Assembly (NCBI RefSeq): GCF_040802235.1
Contig: NC_133157.1
Span: 36,050,501-36,114,500, forward strand
Direction: 5' to 3'
From: Manis javanica
Taxonomy: Eukaryota; Chordata; Mammalia; Pholidota; Manidae
Length of the DNA: 64,000 bases
Part shown: positions 49,447 through 62,040 of the stretch, piece by piece
Position numbering within the stretch: the first letter of the stretch is position 1
Layout of the letters: each line of letters starts with the position of its first letter
Program-made: the position numbers and the translations under genes
The notes under the pieces: generated by a model
Seen by the model: the letters and a program-made list of their open reading frames with translations, nothing else
Databases searched by the model: none
What the model was told of the DNA's origin: nothing

Positions 49447-49452
49447 AATAAA
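49447..49452 (+). other. RPP25L: Poly(A) signal of RPP25L
   Basis: AATAAA about 265 nt after the stop codon, followed by a TGT-rich downstream element. Confidence 0.75.
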
Positions 49453-49714
49453 GGTTCTGCCCATTTGTCTGATGAGCCTCTGTTTGGCCTGCTGTGTGGA
49501 GGTGGGATTAAGGGAGTTGGGAGTCCCTTCCATTGTCCCCAGGAGTTTACAGGCTGGAGACTGGAAGGGTAGACTCAGGCTGGTGCTGGGAGGATCTAAA
49601 GTCAGTAAGAAGCCTCAAGCAGGAACCTGACTATATCTAGACCCCTGGGTGGCTCTCTGCTACCTGTTTTGGGCTGGTTTAGGGACTGCCAAGTCAGACA
49701 CTTTTCTCTGTCTG

Positions 49715-49985
49715 CAGCATGTAGTGTAGTGGTGAAGATCATGGTCTTGGACACCAGACTGCTTGGATTTGAATCCTATTTCTGCTAATCACTAGCAAGT
49801 TACTGCTTCGTGACTTTGGGCAAGTTACTGCTCTGTGAAATACTGCTGTCACCCATAAAACAGGATATATAGTATTTACCTCATAGAGTTGTTAAGAAAG
49901 ATTAAATGTAGAAATACACATACAGGACTCTTAGATACCATGTAGGCATATAGTACTATATAAATGTTAATTGCTATCATTAGTT
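49715..49985 (+). repeat. Near-complete MIR SINE
   Basis: 'gtgtagtggtgaagatcatgg', 'ctgcttggatttgaatcc', 'gactttgggcaagttactg', 'cctcatagagttgttaagaaagatta', and a tail 'actatataaatgttaattgctatcatta', all in MIR order. Confidence 0.9.
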
Positions 49986-49989
49986 GACT

Positions 49990-52205
49990 CAACTTAGAAA
50001 CATGATTTTTCCTATCTTGAAAACATACCTTAATCCCACATCTCCCCTCTAGGTCTCATCCTTACCTTTTTATTCCTTTCTGCTCCTTTTCATCTCAGCC
50101 TGAGACTGCCAGATTCAGCCTGATCAGGTCAGAGACATTAGGAGAGAGGCGAAGATTACAAGATAGCAAGGGGGACCAGAGCAGGATTGTGGGCAGTGCA
50201 GACTTTGAACAGTTGAATCATTTGGGTCCCCCACTGGATCTTGAGGTCTTCTCCAATGTATCCAGCAGCCTGGATATCCAGTCACTAGGAAAGCACAAAG
50301 TTGGGGCTTTTCTGGGCTCAGCGTGGCAGATGGGCTTAGCAATTGGAGAGTGTTGAAATAATGTTTGGCTGAGCCCAGGCAGGTGGGGTTAAGATGGGAG
50401 AAATGGAGTTGGGGGACTGGAGCCCTCAATAAGGGCTTAGAGCTGGGATGGGGGGCCCAAGGGGCCAGCAGGCTGCAGTCAAAACTTTGAACACTACATC
50501 CTTTGCTTTCCAAGGGAAGTTGTCCAGTGATGCAGAAGACTCTGATGGAGATCCAGGGAGTATTTGAGACAGAATCCTCACAGCAGCTCCCCAAAGCATC
50601 TCAAATGCAAAAGGTTGTGGAACATCTAACAGACCCCTAGAGCTGTGGCGGTAACTTGGGTGTCTTGCTCCCAGCAACTGCCTGACTTCTGCCCATTCTC
50701 TTCGTGGCTAATTCAGGGGTTTTGCTCCCTCACAGCTTCTGCATGTTGCCTTTTCTCTGAACATCTCCGTTTGTGTGTCTTACCATCAACAGCTCTCTCC
50801 AGTGTCACTGGTCCCCAGAGCTTTGGGGCCAGGCTATTTGTAGACTTGCTTTTTGGCTCAGTATCCCATCCTGATGCAGCCTGCTGAGGCTAGGGCAGGA
50901 TTGTCATGTGGAGTAAGCATGGTGTCTTGTGCTGAAGGAATGATTCAGTAAGGTGGCATCACAAGCCCTGGGATTACTAGGAGGTGCTCCCAGTTGGGCC
51001 CCTCATCATTAAGCTCTAGGTCTGGGGTCTCCAGTATGATGGCAGGGGTAGTGTGGAGGGAAACTGAGCTGGGGTCAAAATCCCTTAGGAAGAACAGGAT
51101 CTGCAACTCAGAGAATCAGGAAATAGGCTGAAGGAGTGATGGCTAGTGATTCTGGAGCCTTTCGCCTTCTTGGCCTCTACAGGGCCCAGTGGGGTCCTAC
51201 ACATAGAACTGCAGGGAGGGACCCACAGAGAAGCGAAGGTTTTATAGTCAGAAAGCATAACCAAGTCTGGGAGCATAAGAGTTGTGTGTAATTACTGATG
51301 CCATTTCTTTACTATCCACTTTCTCATTAGTCTACTGCAGCATGGCTTCTGCCTCCATAATTTCTTTAAAAACGTTAGGCCTTGGTACAAAAGGTAAAGA
51401 AGTGGAGACAGCAGTTTCAAGAAGTTGGATTGTGAATGGGAGAGGAGGTGATAAATAGATGAAGAGGAATGTGGGATACAGAGGGTATTAAAAATGATTT
51501 ATTTTTAATGAGTTAGCAGAGATTTGAGCATGTTTGTAGGCTGATAGGGGAAGCAAACAGGGAAAGAGATTAAAGATGCAGGAGTCTGTGAATAACTCAG
51601 AGTTAGATTCTGAAGGGGTGAAAGGGAATGAGATCCAGAAGCGTGGAGATATGGGCCTCCCAAAGGGAAGAGGAGAAATGGCTTCCTCTAATAGGAGGGA
51701 AAGAGTTGAGGATGCCTGTGTATGAAAATGGGTGTGGAGGTAAAGGTGGGAACATAAGGGAGTTCAGAGCTCCGAAGGCTTCTCTCCCACTTCAGTGCGG
51801 GAGTACAGTCCCACTGCTGAGAGTGGAATGAGGAGGCTGGTGGGAAGTGTGAGAAAGTTGTTGCAATTGGGAAAGATAAAGGGGGTACAGTAGGATGACC
51901 GATCGAAGCTGGTGACCATGAACTTGTAGTGTCATCAGTCAGGGTATGTGCGGTCAGGTGAGGACTCAGAACACTGCTGCATTCTTCCAGACTGAAGTTA
52001 AGACAGGCTGAAATGATGGGAGAGTAGTGAAGAGACTAGCAAGAGCATGCATGTAGTGGACGACCAAGGAATCCTAAGTGGGTCAGAAAGAAGTGAAGAT
52101 AGAAAGGGGCAGGGGTCAGTGGCCTGAAAGTCCCCATGAAAATGTCTGAGGTGGGGTGAGATGGAGTAGTTGAGAGAACGACAGTAGGGCGTTGTAGCTA
52201 TACCA
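49990..52205. other. Non-coding stretch right of RPP25L
   Basis: Unique-looking to about 51380. From 51390 to 52200 there is purine-rich sequence of the 'agagattaaagatgcaggag' kind, seen in old antisense LINE internal parts. It appears to continue at 52626-52800 beyond the inserted LTR. No gene seen. Confidence 0.4.
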
Positions 52206-52210
52206 GATTC

Positions 52211-52625
52211 TAGGGCTGCTATAATAAAGCACCACAAACAGAGTGGTTTCAAACAACAGAAATTTATTGTCTAAACCAGAAGTCCAAAGTCAAGGTTTCG
52301 GCATGGCTGTTTAACTCTTACGATGGGATCCTTCCTTGACTCTTCCTAGCTTCTGGTTTGCTGGCAGTCTTTGCCTTCTGGGCTTTGTAGATGCACCACT
52401 CCAGTCATCCATCTTCACATCATCTTCCCTCTGTGTATGTTTGTTTCTATGTTCAAATTCTCCTTTTTCACCAGCCATATTGGATTGGTAGGGCCCAGCT
52501 GAATGAGCTCATTTTAACTTGATTACCTCCGTGAAGTTCCTATTTAAAAATAAGGGCACATTTTGAGGTACTAGGGGTTAGGACTTAAACATCTTTTTTG
52601 GAGATACAATTCAACCCTTTATAGT
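52211..52625 (-). mobile_element. MaLR LTR (MST/MLT1-type)
   Basis: Reverse orientation: 'gggctgctataataaagcaccacaaacagagtggtttcaaacaacagaaattta' on the left, 'ttgattacctccgtgaagttcc' and 'ggggttaggacttaaacat' on the right. A fossil LTR without internal sequence, placed inside an older repeat. Confidence 0.8.
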
Positions 52626-53044
52626 GGCTAAAGGATGAGATGGAGGAGCCAGTGGGTTTGAGTTTTAGGAGTTGACAGGGCTTGGTTGTGGACGTGAGAG
52701 TGAGATAGCCTGGAGGAAAAGTTCCTGCAGGTGAGGTTGAGGAATTAAGAGACCGTGGTGGGGTGATCCAGGTGGGCGATGGAGTCATTCAGGGTAGTCA
52801 TGTAGGGTGCTGAGCATTCTCACTGCCTGCCTTAGAGGAGGCATGTATTGTTTGTTTATTGGAATGGAGACCTCAGAACAGAGTGTGACTGGAGGAGTTC
52901 TATGCATCCCATGTGCAAGCAGACACCACCAAGTCCTGCCAATTTTGCTTCCTAGGTCTCTGCATTCCCACAGCATCTGTTGGTTTGTGCCCCCTCATTA
53001 TCTTACAATAGTCCCCTTCTTGGTCTCCCTGCTGCACTCCGTCT

Positions 53045-53440
53045 GAGCTCTCTAAGCCAAGCCACTGGCTATTGCCTTCGTTTAGAATGCTCTTCTGCCA
53101 GATACCTGTTCGGCTATCTCCCTCCCTCCTTTTAAATCTTTGCTCAAATGTCACCTCAATGAGGCCTACTCTGACCACCCCATTTAAAGTTGCAGTTAAG
53201 CACTTCTGATCTCACACTGCCTTTTTTCCCATGTTTTTGTTTTTGTTTTTGCCTTCTAAATATAATCCCCTTCTTTAAAATATTTTTGTTTACTGTCTGT
53301 GTCTTCTATTGAGGATGTAAGCTCCAAAAGGGCATGAATTTTCTTTTGTTCACTGATGTAGCCTAAAGATATTAAATATTGCTTGGTACATAGAAGGGGC
53401 TCAATAAATATTTAATGAGTGAATGAATAAATATTGAATC
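53045..53440 (+). repeat. L2 LINE 3' end
   Basis: 'tctttgctcaaatgtcacctcaatgaggcctactctgacc' through 'gtaagctccaaaagggcatgaat' to 'ctcaataaatatttaatgagtgaatgaa'. Confidence 0.9.
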
Positions 53441-54229
53441 TCCAAGTATGTGGTCACACCCATATCTGTCTTCTGCTCCCTTTGCCTCCCCGTGTCCAGA
53501 TGAGATGACAAGATCCAAATTCATTCACTGGATGGCCTTAAAGAATCCCCTTGCTTGGTCACTGCCATGGCTCAGTCCATGTTTGGCCTGGTCCTCTTGG
53601 GCCCTGGGCTGTGGCCACACTAACACGTCTCACTCTTCCCATGTGCTGTAAGAGTTTTCTGTCTGTGAGCCTTTGCTCTTGCCATTTTCTCTGCTTGGAA
53701 CTCATCAAGAGTTTTCAGAGTACACCAGTGTTGGGCTCTGGCGCTCCCTCCTCAGAGCCTACCTTCTCACTTCCCCCTGTTTGGGATCAGCCCTGATTCT
53801 GTGGGGCATCTCGGGCTCCCACTCTGGTTCTTGCTGTAGGGAAGTGTTGGCTGTGCTTCTGAGTTTGGCCACAAGGTGGCAGCATTTACAAAGGTATAGC
53901 CCATCCGTTTTGCTGGTTTGGTGTGGAGATCCACCTGAACTTCAAGACACAGAGCAAAAAGTCTTGGCTGGAAATTTGGTTCTCACTGAGCACAGTGACC
54001 TCTGTTATGCAACAAATAGCTAACGGGCACCCACAATATGACAATATAGTCACTGGCTCAAAACCTCCAGCCCATGAAGGCTATAGCCATATCTAGGTAA
54101 TTCACTGTTGATGTAATTAAAACAGGGATTAAGGAAGTTCATTAGACTTAAGGAATTCAGAGCCCCTCATCCAGGCTTTAGGGCTAGGCAAAGCTTCAAG
54201 GAAGAGAAGGGAATACCTGTGTAGAATCT

Positions 54230-54600
54230 CCAAGAGCCAAAAGAAAAGTGGAAAGTACATTCTGGGTAAAGAGTAGGCATGAGCTAAGGCATAGAGGTGA
54301 GAAGAGCATGAGATGATCACTGGAGCATGAGGTTCAAGGCTGGGAGTCTAAGGAATGAGGCTCAGAGGTGGGTGGGAGGCCAGACTGGAAGGGCCTGAGT
54401 GCCTGGCCAAGAAGCTTGGACTTTTTCTTGAAGGTGATGGAGAGTCACTGAAGGCTGTAAGGAGGGAGTGATACAGAATATCAGATTGGTGTTTCAGAGA
54501 GAGAGTTCTGGCTGCTACAGAGAAGAATGGATTGGGGACACAAGGCAGGAACAGCAGAGAGGAGGTTCCTGTAGGGATCCAGGGGGAGATGGTAAACCAA
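54230..54600 (-). repeat. L2 LINE, antisense
   Basis: 'gcctggccaagaagcttggactttttcttgaagg', 'aaggctgtaaggagggagtgat' and 'tggtgtttcagagagagagttctggctgct' correspond to the reverse of L2. Confidence 0.6.
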
Positions 54601-54987
54601 AATTATGTCTGGGGCAGGCCTTGGAGAAGCCCCCACCAGCCCATAAGAGCTTTCAAGGCCTGGCACTTTGAAATGTTCTTGGCCCTGGTACACCTTCTTC
54701 CCCACCATTTGAACAATCTGAGCCCTTCTTTTCTGAGGCTCCTTTTGACTTTATTCTAGTTCTGGTTATTCTGGCTGGAACCAGGAGCTCTGTCAGCTTC
54801 CATGTGGAGGTCCCTGTGTCTTAGGTCCCTCTCTGTTGGTAGCTCTGTCAGCATTCACCTCAGCCTACACCTCGGCCTCTTTCAATGTGATCCTTTCAAG
54901 CACCACCTGCTTTGACAGAAATACCCAGATAAGAGTGTGACTGAGTAACCAGAGTTCGTGTGTGCATGCGTATGTGTGTGTGAATGC

Positions 54988-55071
54988 GTGGGCACCTTGA
55001 GGCAATGATGTATTGGGAATAGGAAATTGAGAGGCATGTGTTGATAGCTCACCCATCTGTCTCTCTGCCCA
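54988..55071 (+). repeat. 84-bp dispersed duplicate, copy A
   Basis: Matches 56249-56332 at 82 of 84 positions without gaps, in the same orientation, 1261 bp apart. Confidence 0.95.
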
Positions 55072-55489
55072 GTTGGCAGGATTGATACTAAGGGAAGGGA
55101 ATCCTTGGCAGGTATAGGGGCACCACCTAAAAGGTCTGGAGGTAGGAAAATACAGGGAAGTATTTGAGAAAGGTAGGGGTGAATTTTGTTACCAGAAACT
55201 GGCACGAATAGGTCCGGGCTTCTGGGGTTGGGCCTGGAACCATGACTGTGTACTGCCAGGAGGGGGCATCACATCCAGGTTTTCAGCAGGGATTGGGAGA
55301 GTCACCTTCGTTCATAGTCTCATGAATATGCACAGATCTGTTGAATTATGCTGACAGAAAGGATGTAAATGTATATGCAGATTTGGTGCTGCCCTCCCTG
55401 TTGCTATGGAAACCAAAGAATAGCAAGGGGGGCCCAAACCCTGGGGAGACCAGGCTGGAAAGACTGGAGACCAGGAGACTCTCTTCTGT

Positions 55490-55935
55490 TGTCTGCTTTT
55501 CCCATTCCTGCCGTTTTGATCTCTTTCTTTGACTCACTCTGTCTTTGTCTCCCTTTACCTTGCTCTCTCTCCATTTCTCTGCCTCTCCTGGTCTTCTGTC
55601 TCCACCTGTCTCTGTCTTCTCCATCTCTATTTCTCCCTCCTGTTTTTTTCTATCTTCCAGTCTCTTGAGTTTCTCTATGTTTCATTTACTCCATGCCACT
55701 ATTGCTCTGTGACTCTGAGACACTGTTTCTGACTTCATGACTCTCCCTATCTCTGTCTCTCTGTCTTTAATTCCATGTCTCTCCCTCCTGCATCTTCCTG
55801 TCTCTCTGTCTCTGACTCACATCTTTCTCTGCATCTCTATTTTTGTGTCTGACTCTATCTCTGATTGTGTCTATTTCTTGGTCTCCCTCTCCCAGGTTCT
55901 CTTTCCTCTCTTTCATTCTGATTCTGTTCTCTGAA
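55490..55935 (+). repeat. Pyrimidine-rich degenerate TCTCTGTCTC tract
   Basis: About 440 bp of imperfect tctctgtc/tctgactc words on the plus strand, similar to 32380-32965 and to the sense strand at 12740-12945. Lies between the two 84-bp duplicates. Confidence 0.75.
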
Positions 55936-56248
55936 CTTTTTATCTGAATGCTTGTCTCTATCTGATGAGAAGGTTAGGAACTTGCCTATCTGTCTGTCTT
56001 TGCCTAACAGAATGCTCCATCCCTGGCCCAGCTGCCCGCATGTTCCAGGATTCCTAGGCACTTGTGCCACATAAAATCCTGGTTCAGGTCTGGCCCCTGT
56101 AACAGTGTTGGTATGGGACTGCTGTTACAGATCCAGGCTGGCTGCCAGGACACCAGGACTCCTGCCCCAACCTCTGCCTGCTGTGTGCCTCTGCCTAGTG
56201 CTTCTCCCTCTCTTGATCTGTAGTCCCAACTCTTTCTCCTTGAAGCTG

Positions 56249-56332
56249 GTGGGCACCTTGAGGCAATGATGTATTGGGAATAGGAAATTGAGAGGCATGT
56301 GTTGGTAGTTCACCCATCTGTCTCTCTGCCCA
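56249..56332 (+). repeat. 84-bp dispersed duplicate, copy B
   Basis: Second copy of 54988-55071. Flanks differ at once on both sides. Confidence 0.95.
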
Positions 56333-57439
56333 AGAGCTGACATGAAGGGTCTGGCTGGGGCCCAGGTATGGGGGTGTGTCTGGGGCTAGTGGAGACCAAT
56401 CCTGGCCCCCAGAGAAGACTCCTTGCTGAGCCACAGAGTCAAGCAGTAGCCTTTCCACAGTCAATCCACGTTCCTTCCTGCTGTAGCCTCAGCCATCCAA
56501 TTACCTGTTTGGGGTCCTTTGTTTGCCCTCCATCATTTGGTTACATTTGTAGACACCTAATATACACCATGCCTTCTGCCTTCACATATCAACAGTGATA
56601 GAGAAATGACATCTAGACTTTTTGTGTCCTCTCCCCCCCCACAAAAAAAGTGGTTCTTTGGTCCAGGTAAAGAACACAAGACTCTTCAGCCCCCATAGTT
56701 TCCTATCCCTGGTAGCCTCCATTGTGGCTGCAAAGCATGCATCTGGCAAAGTCATGGATAAAGGTAAAATGAAAGAGATACAGAGCTAGAGACAGAAGTA
56801 AAGGTGGATCTATAGAGGCAACATGCCTCCATATTTTTGGGTAGGGTATGGGAAACTCAGAGTAGGATGTGGGGTGAGGGTGGGCCAGAGTATTTTGAGG
56901 GCAGATAAGCCACCATATGTAGAGGTGGAGGGCTTCCCCTTTTGGTTCTGGGCTCTGGGCATGTGGCCTTACCTCCAGGCAGGCACTAGACATGGGGGAT
57001 GTGGCTTGGGCCCAGGTGAGGAGGCAGTCAGAACAGTCAGGGCAAGCAACCTCCAAGAGGTTTCCCGACTGAGTTCCCAGCTCTCCTGCCCCTCCAGAAA
57101 AGACAGACAAAATGACTCTTCCCACTGGGTGTGATTCACCCATGTTCAATCCAGGCACGATCCTGCAGCCAAGAATTCCATGTTTTAATTAAAAACCTCC
57201 CTGGCTACCCCACCTCATCCCACCTGGGCCAGTTGTGCCAGCAGGTTGGAGCAGGGTCAAACAGGGCTGTCTGTGGGGCTGCAGGCAGAATGAGATACAG
57301 GGAGAGAAGAAGAGATCAGGAGAAAGATGGAGAGGGACAAAGACTTGACACAGAAGGTGATGTGGATAGAGAGATGGGGACTGATGGCAGAGGAGGAGAA
57401 AGCCAAAGCCAGCATATGAAGGAGGCTCCAATATTCACC

Positions 57440-57640
57440 AGGCTGGTGCCAAACACTTGTCTGTATTAGCTCATCCAATTGAATCTTTACCACAGTCTTA
57501 AGAAATAGGCACTATTATGATCCATTTTACTTCTGAGGTAATTGAGGCACAGAGACATTAAGTCACTTGCCGGAGGCCACAAAACCTGTAAGTGGTGGGG
57601 TAGGTTTCTGAACCCTTCGCTCTCACTGAAGTGCCAAGGA
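57440..57640 (-). repeat. MIR SINE
   Basis: Reverse MIR: 'cttaagaaataggcactattatgatccattttac', 'aattgaggcacagagacattaagtcacttgcc', 'cctgtaagtggtggggtagg'. Confidence 0.85.
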
Positions 57641-57644
57641 GAGA

Positions 57645-60130
57645 GAGACATGGTAGAGGTGGGGACAGATCCCCACACCAGCATTCATGAGGAATCTGGG
57701 CATCCTGGAGTCCTCAGGCAGTTATGCAGGGGGAGGGGCTCCCCATCAGGTGAACAAACATGGGCTTCCTGTCCTTTCTGTCAAAGACAAGGACTGCAAC
57801 AGAGAGATGCAGGGAGAGAGATGGAAAGGGAACTCTAGGCCACAGAATTCCCTATTTGACCTTCTACCCTGGTGTGCAGCCTGGCCTTCCCCTGCTTCAG
57901 CTCCTGCTCCAACACCTCATGCTGGTGGGGCTCAGACTTTGAGATGCATTTTCTTCCCCACATATAATGAGCACCTGCTCATTGTTGAGAGGCACTCCTG
58001 CCTCACATCTGCCTTTCTTATCTCTCACACTATTGAGAAATCCTTCCCACTGTCTAACTTCAACCCCCTATGATAGGTTCTGCAGTAAGGGATCAAGATT
58101 AGAATTTGGGGACACTTCCATATGGGGGGGTTAGGCTAGTACACACTGAGGCCATCAGCCCAGAGAAAAGGTCCCCAAGGGCTGGCTTTAGGTGCCTTTT
58201 GGTCGGAAGTCCCTTCCTGTTGGTCTGGGGAGGAGGGTCATCCGCCTAGCTGGTGGGTGCCTGGAGAGCTGAGCTGTCAGCAGCAGGGAGGATTGGAGCA
58301 AGAAGAAAACCAGGAGCTATCCTGGGGGAGCCGGGGAGTCCACATTATGGTTTCTAATGTCTTAGCCCTGGTTTCAATTACCCCCAGGGTCCCCTGACCG
58401 CTGTGGGCTCCTGAGCTCGAGGAAGACTCAGGACCCTCCTGGGAAGGCCAGAAACCAGGAGCTCAGGAATGGGAATCTGGGGGCAGGGGAGCTTTTCCAT
58501 CTTCCCCTGTGCGTGGCGAGAGGCTCCCGGGGGCAGCAGGGAGGTCAGGGAGGAGGGGCTTACCCTCTGCTCCCAGGCCCCCGAGGGAACTCTGCATCAG
58601 ACAGTTCCATCAGACAGCTTGGTCCCGCTGGCCTGACCTACTCCTGTGCCACAGACCGGCTCTTTCGGCCTCACCAGTCTCCTTTTCGGTCCTGTGGCAA
58701 CCCTGACTCTTGCTCTTCTACCTCTGGGACTACTGTACCTTCCCTGCCCTCTCCGTCTTTTAATCTTGGTTCCTGGGGTTTCAGCCTCAAACCTGTCCTC
58801 CTTTCCCTCCCTCTCATCATATCCTCTCCCTGATCTATCATGTCACCTCCCAATACCTCCATAGTGCCCAGGTCAGTCTGAGACGGTGATGAATTCCCAG
58901 ACAACCAGCATGAGCTAGGTACAGAGGGCACTGGGAGTTGATGAGCAGTGACCGCACACCTCCAGCCAGCCAGCCAGCCAGCGCTCATCAACCTCTCTAT
59001 TCTCCCCATCCTTGCCCCTGCTGGCTATCACCCCATAGACCCTTCAACTGGACATGTCAAGTCCCAACTCTCTCTCCAGCTCAGTGAATGGTACCATCAT
59101 CTCCCAGTCACTCATGCCAAAAACCTCAGAATCATCTGTGCTTTTGTACACAGTGTTCCCTCTGGGCCTGGCACACAGTAGGTGCTAATAAATGTCTGTT
59201 GAACTGAATTTAATTCAGTTTTCTCTCTTGGACTCCCCCTATGCCTCTGTCTGTTTCCCTGGGATTTGGTGTTTCTGGCATTCAGTGTTAAAATCTCTAA
59301 TTTTTCTGTCTTCTGAGTCACCACAGTTGAGTTTCTGGGTGGTATCTGGAGCCTCTTCCCTCTCCCCCTGTCCCAGGGAATTGTAAGCTGGCCAGGAATG
59401 GAACCATGCGAGGTGAAGGGAGAAGCCAATCTTGGGGCCACACAGTCCTCAGATCTACGTGGAAATCCCAGTCCTGTTATCAGGGAGACAGCACTACAGC
59501 AGCAGGGATCAAGGTCAGAGCGGGCTGGCACTGGAGGGGCAACCCTTTGAAGACATGCCTTCTCCATGAAGAATTGGAGGGGAAGGGGGATCAGGGCCCA
59601 CTGGAGCAGGGAGGGCAGGAAGGACTTTGTGCTTCTAAGCGGGGAATTAGTTTCATGCAAATTTGTATAATACAAAATGAAAAACTGCATCTGTGATTTT
59701 GCAAGACTGCCCTTGCTCCTGCCTTCAAGTACGCATAGTCCCCTAATCCTAGTTTCCCTGTCCTCCCTTGTCCCTCTTCGACCACTCTCTCTGGATCCTT
59801 TACTCCTTTCCTAACCATCTGCTTCTCTTTCCAAATTTATCCCAGACCCTGGAATCACCCAGGGGGAGGGTTCTTGGGAGAAGAGCTACTGGACTAAGTG
59901 TCCAAGGGGCCTGTTCTCTGTTACAGGGTGACCTGGGAGTTCCTCCAGGGATTACGGAAGCAGATGGAGATGAATGAGTACCCACCCTCCCTCTCCCAAC
60001 ACTTTCTCCTCAGCTCCCTGGCTCTGCCCCTGGTCAGGCTGGAGGTCTCTTTCCTGTACATTACTGCAGAAACACATCCTCCCTGGCTGCCCAACCTCTA
60101 GTCTTAGCCTTTCCCACCACCCTCTACCTC
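57645..60130. other. Non-coding stretch
   Basis: Some GC-rich unique sequence at about 58370-58720, and an L2-like end at about 59165-59215 ('gcctggcacacagtaggtgctaataaatgtctgttgaactgaa'). Open frames here show no family or splice support. Confidence 0.4.
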
Positions 60131-60139
60131 AGTGATCTC

Positions 60140-60440
60140 ACTAAAATCCAAATCTGGCTATGTTCCTCACCTACTTTATGCCTTTCCAGGCCTGCATGGC
60201 CTTGGCACCAAAGGCACTTCAGGATGTGGTCTCTGAGCCACTCTGGCTGCCTCAGCCTGCCTTCTGGGTCTCTGCTTAATTCTTTCTGGATACCAAACCA
60301 TCTTTCCCATCCCTCAAGGATGTGGCCCATTTGCATAGGCTACCTCCTCTGTGCCCTGGTACTTTACTCCCCCAGGTTGATATTGTCCTGCTTGCTTGTA
60401 TCATTCATCCATTCATTATTAAGTTAAACCTATTCAAGTG
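60140..60440 (+). repeat. L2-like fragment
   Basis: 'tcactaaaatccaaatctggctatgttcctcacc', 'gcatggccttggcaccaaaggc' and 'gtctctgagccactctggctgcc' follow the L2 order. Confidence 0.5.
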
Positions 60441-60739
60441 TTAGGAGCACCTGTTCTATGCCAGACCCAGCTCTAGGTGCCTGGAGATAGCAGCCACTGG
60501 GCTGCTGTCATGGCGCTCACAGTCACCACACAAGTAACCAGGCACTAGGAGAGGGAACAAAGGTGCTTAGTCTCGGCTTCTCTTAGGTGACAAAAGGCTG
60601 TCACCTTTTGCCTGAGGAGGCTGTGGAGTCGGACATGGCACTTTCACATGGACAAATGGTACACTTCCCTATTTTGTTTAATATCCACCTTCCCTGACGA
60701 AAATGTGAGTCCTACTCAGGCAGGGGATTTTTACACTTT

Positions 60740-61260
60740 TTTTAGGCAAAAAGTAAACAGTGAAGTGCACAAACCTTAAGGGCACAGCTCACATTTTGAC
60801 ATAATGTATGTACACTCTTGACCTCCTCTGCCCAACAAAGGTAACCACTATTTCAATTTCCATCATCCTAAATGAGTTTTGCCTGTTCTTGAACTCTGTA
60901 TAAATAAAATCATTTAATATGTACTATTTTGTGTCTGTGTTTTTTTTGTTGTTGTTTTTTTGCTTTGCTCAACATTTTTTTCCTGTGAGCTTTATCCATT
61001 TTTGTTGCCTGTAGCCATAGTTAGTTCTTTTCTATTGTTGTAACTATATTACAAGCTATCAGCCATTTGGGTTGTTTCCAGTTTCAGGCTATTATGAATA
61101 AAACTGCTATGAACATTTTTGGTGAACATGTACAATAATTTCTTTTGGGTATATATCTAGGAGTGGAATTGCTGAGTCTTGGGTATACACACATTCAGCA
61201 TAGTAGATCCTGCCAAACAGTTTCCAAGTGGTTGTACCAACTTAGACACGTACCTGGAGG
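60740..61260 (-). repeat. Old L1 LINE 3' region
   Basis: Antisense L1M: 'gttttgcctgttcttgaac', 'tttgggttgtttccagtttcaggctattatgaataaaactgctatgaaca', 'gggtatatatctaggagtggaattgctga'. Confidence 0.8.
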
Positions 61261-61289
61261 TACATGGAGTTCTAGTTATTCCACATTCT

Positions 61290-61395
61290 TGAGAGGGCAG
61301 GGATGTTTGTCTATTTGGTTCACTGCTATATCCCATCACTTAGACCAATGTTTGGCACATAGTAGGTGCTCAACACATATTTATTGACTGACTGC
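61290..61395 (+). repeat. L2 LINE 3' end
   Basis: 'gagggcagggatgtttgtct', 'ttcactgctatatcccatc', 'tttggcacatagtaggtgctcaacacatatttattgactgactg'. Confidence 0.85.
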
Positions 61396-61769
61396 CCTAT
61401 GAATAAGGGAGCCATCAGCATTCCTGGGGTCCTACTCTGGCCCTGGCAACTTGCTGTGTGACTGATCAAGTGACTCCCCTTCTCTGAGCTGTTTCCTTGT
61501 CTGTGGCATAAGGAGACTTACTAGGAGTTTTGCCTTCCAGTGCCAACTGGGTGCTATGAAAGCTGAACACCTGTTCATTCATTCACTCCACTTTTATTGA
61601 CTAAGATCCTACTATGTACCAGGATGATGATCTGTAACATGTCACTGATAGCTTCTTTCAGGTCAGTCAAGACCAGGGGTCAACTGCCCATCTTGTCACC
61701 AACTCATACTCCTGGAGCCTGCTCCTCCCTCTGTTCAGCCCTGACCCCAAGGGGAGGGGGTCTGGACTG

Positions 61770-62040
61770 AGCCTGCAGATGGAAAATGTGATTAATAATC
61801 AAAAAAACACCCCAGAGGAAGAGACCAGGAAAACAACTTGGGGAAGGCTCCTTGCCCAGGGGAGGGGGGCCATGTCCTGGGCCTCGGGATAGTGCCGGCC
61901 GCCCTCCAGCCGCCCTTTCTGGGAAGCTGCCACAGGAGTGGATAATTTTAGCCAAAAGTGAAAAAAAGCCACCCTAATTATTTATGAAAAAAGATGCCCC
62001 CCAATGTAAATTATGCTTCCCCTGCAGGCTACCCCCTACT
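61770..62040 (+). promoter_or_regulatory. Candidate conserved non-coding element upstream of CNTFR
   Basis: Repeat-free segment with alternating AT-rich site-like words (GTGATTAATAATC, CCTAATTATTTATG, GGATAATTTTAG, TGTAAATTATGC) and GC-rich blocks (GTGCCGGCCGCCCTCC). Composition resembles a tissue-specific enhancer. Conservation itself cannot be seen here. Confidence 0.35.
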
